A stretch of 64,000 bases of DNA from Trichodesmium sp050015995 (GTDB taxonomy: Bacteria; Cyanobacteriota; Cyanobacteriia; Cyanobacteriales; Microcoleaceae). The notes beneath the pieces were generated by a model. That model saw only the letters and a program-made list of their open reading frames with translations. It was not told the origin of the DNA and did no database searches. The stretch spans positions 52,529 through 116,528 of the forward strand of contig NZ_JBNHEP010000091.1 of NCBI RefSeq assembly GCF_050015995.1, read 5' to 3'. Shown here piece after piece: positions 63,918-64,000 of this stretch (its first letter is position 1; each line of letters starts with the position of its first letter). The position numbers were made by a program, and so were the translations under genes.

Positions 63918-64000
<83 letters not shown>

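Overview
The window looks like the chromosome of a filamentous marine cyanobacterium of the Trichodesmium/Okeania/Moorena kind. The evidence is AT-rich DNA, many HIP1 octamers (GCGATCGC), the fused panC-cmk gene found in cyanobacteria, a DevC-type permease, very large hybrid Ser/Thr-His kinases, natural-product megasynthases, and long intergenic regions full of small palindromic or MITE-like repeats and decayed IS605-type elements. The genus is inferred from style, not proven.

Layout. (1) 1-12,033 is the 3' end of a modular assembly line: [truncated PKS: DH end - C-methyltransferase - KR - ACP], [NRPS: TubC-type docking - C - A - PCP] and [PKS: KS - AT - KR - ACP - TE], all on the + strand and tightly coupled. 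The first KR has lost its catalytic and cofactor motifs. The last two proteins should build and release a 4-amino-3-hydroxy (statine-like) terminus. A convergent PapA5-like acyltransferase (12,379-13,701) follows; its start codon sits against a 49-bp stray piece of purM. (2) 13.9-18.9 kb is a decayed mobile region: a frameshifted tnpB relic, an NTF2/SnoaL-like gene, and two tandemly duplicated secreted Ntn-hydrolases of the choloylglycine hydrolase family. Each hydrolase gene is accompanied by an IS605 right-end/omega-RNA-like relic. (3) 19-36.3 kb is mostly housekeeping: ABC1/UbiB kinase, PurM, RlpA-like protein, PanC/Cmk, polysaccharide deacetylase, DevC permease and enolase, separated by repeat-rich spacers that include a third omega-RNA-like relic and a group II intron 3'-end relic.

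(4) 36.5-48.1 kb is an accessory island, all on the + strand: three small methyltransferases, a CmcI-like enzyme, an isopenicillin-N-synthase-type 2OG-Fe(II) oxygenase, two intact and one decayed copy of an unusual beta-hydroxyacid-dehydrogenase-type enzyme, an orphan N-terminal domain of a gamma-butyrobetaine-hydroxylase-like protein, a sulfotransferase and an SDR. It resembles a tailoring-enzyme cluster for a methylated, oxidised and possibly sulfated small molecule. I do not recognise its product, and it is my main candidate for an undescribed system.

(5) 48.7-63.8 kb carries a repeat-bearing GDSL lipase and an LpxB-like glycosyltransferase on the - strand. A 5'-truncated histidine kinase and two giant paralogous kinases follow on the + strand; the second giant has lost its GAF/histidine-kinase half. 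The last ~80 bases are nearly pure A and look like an assembly artefact. No tRNA, rRNA or CRISPR array was seen.
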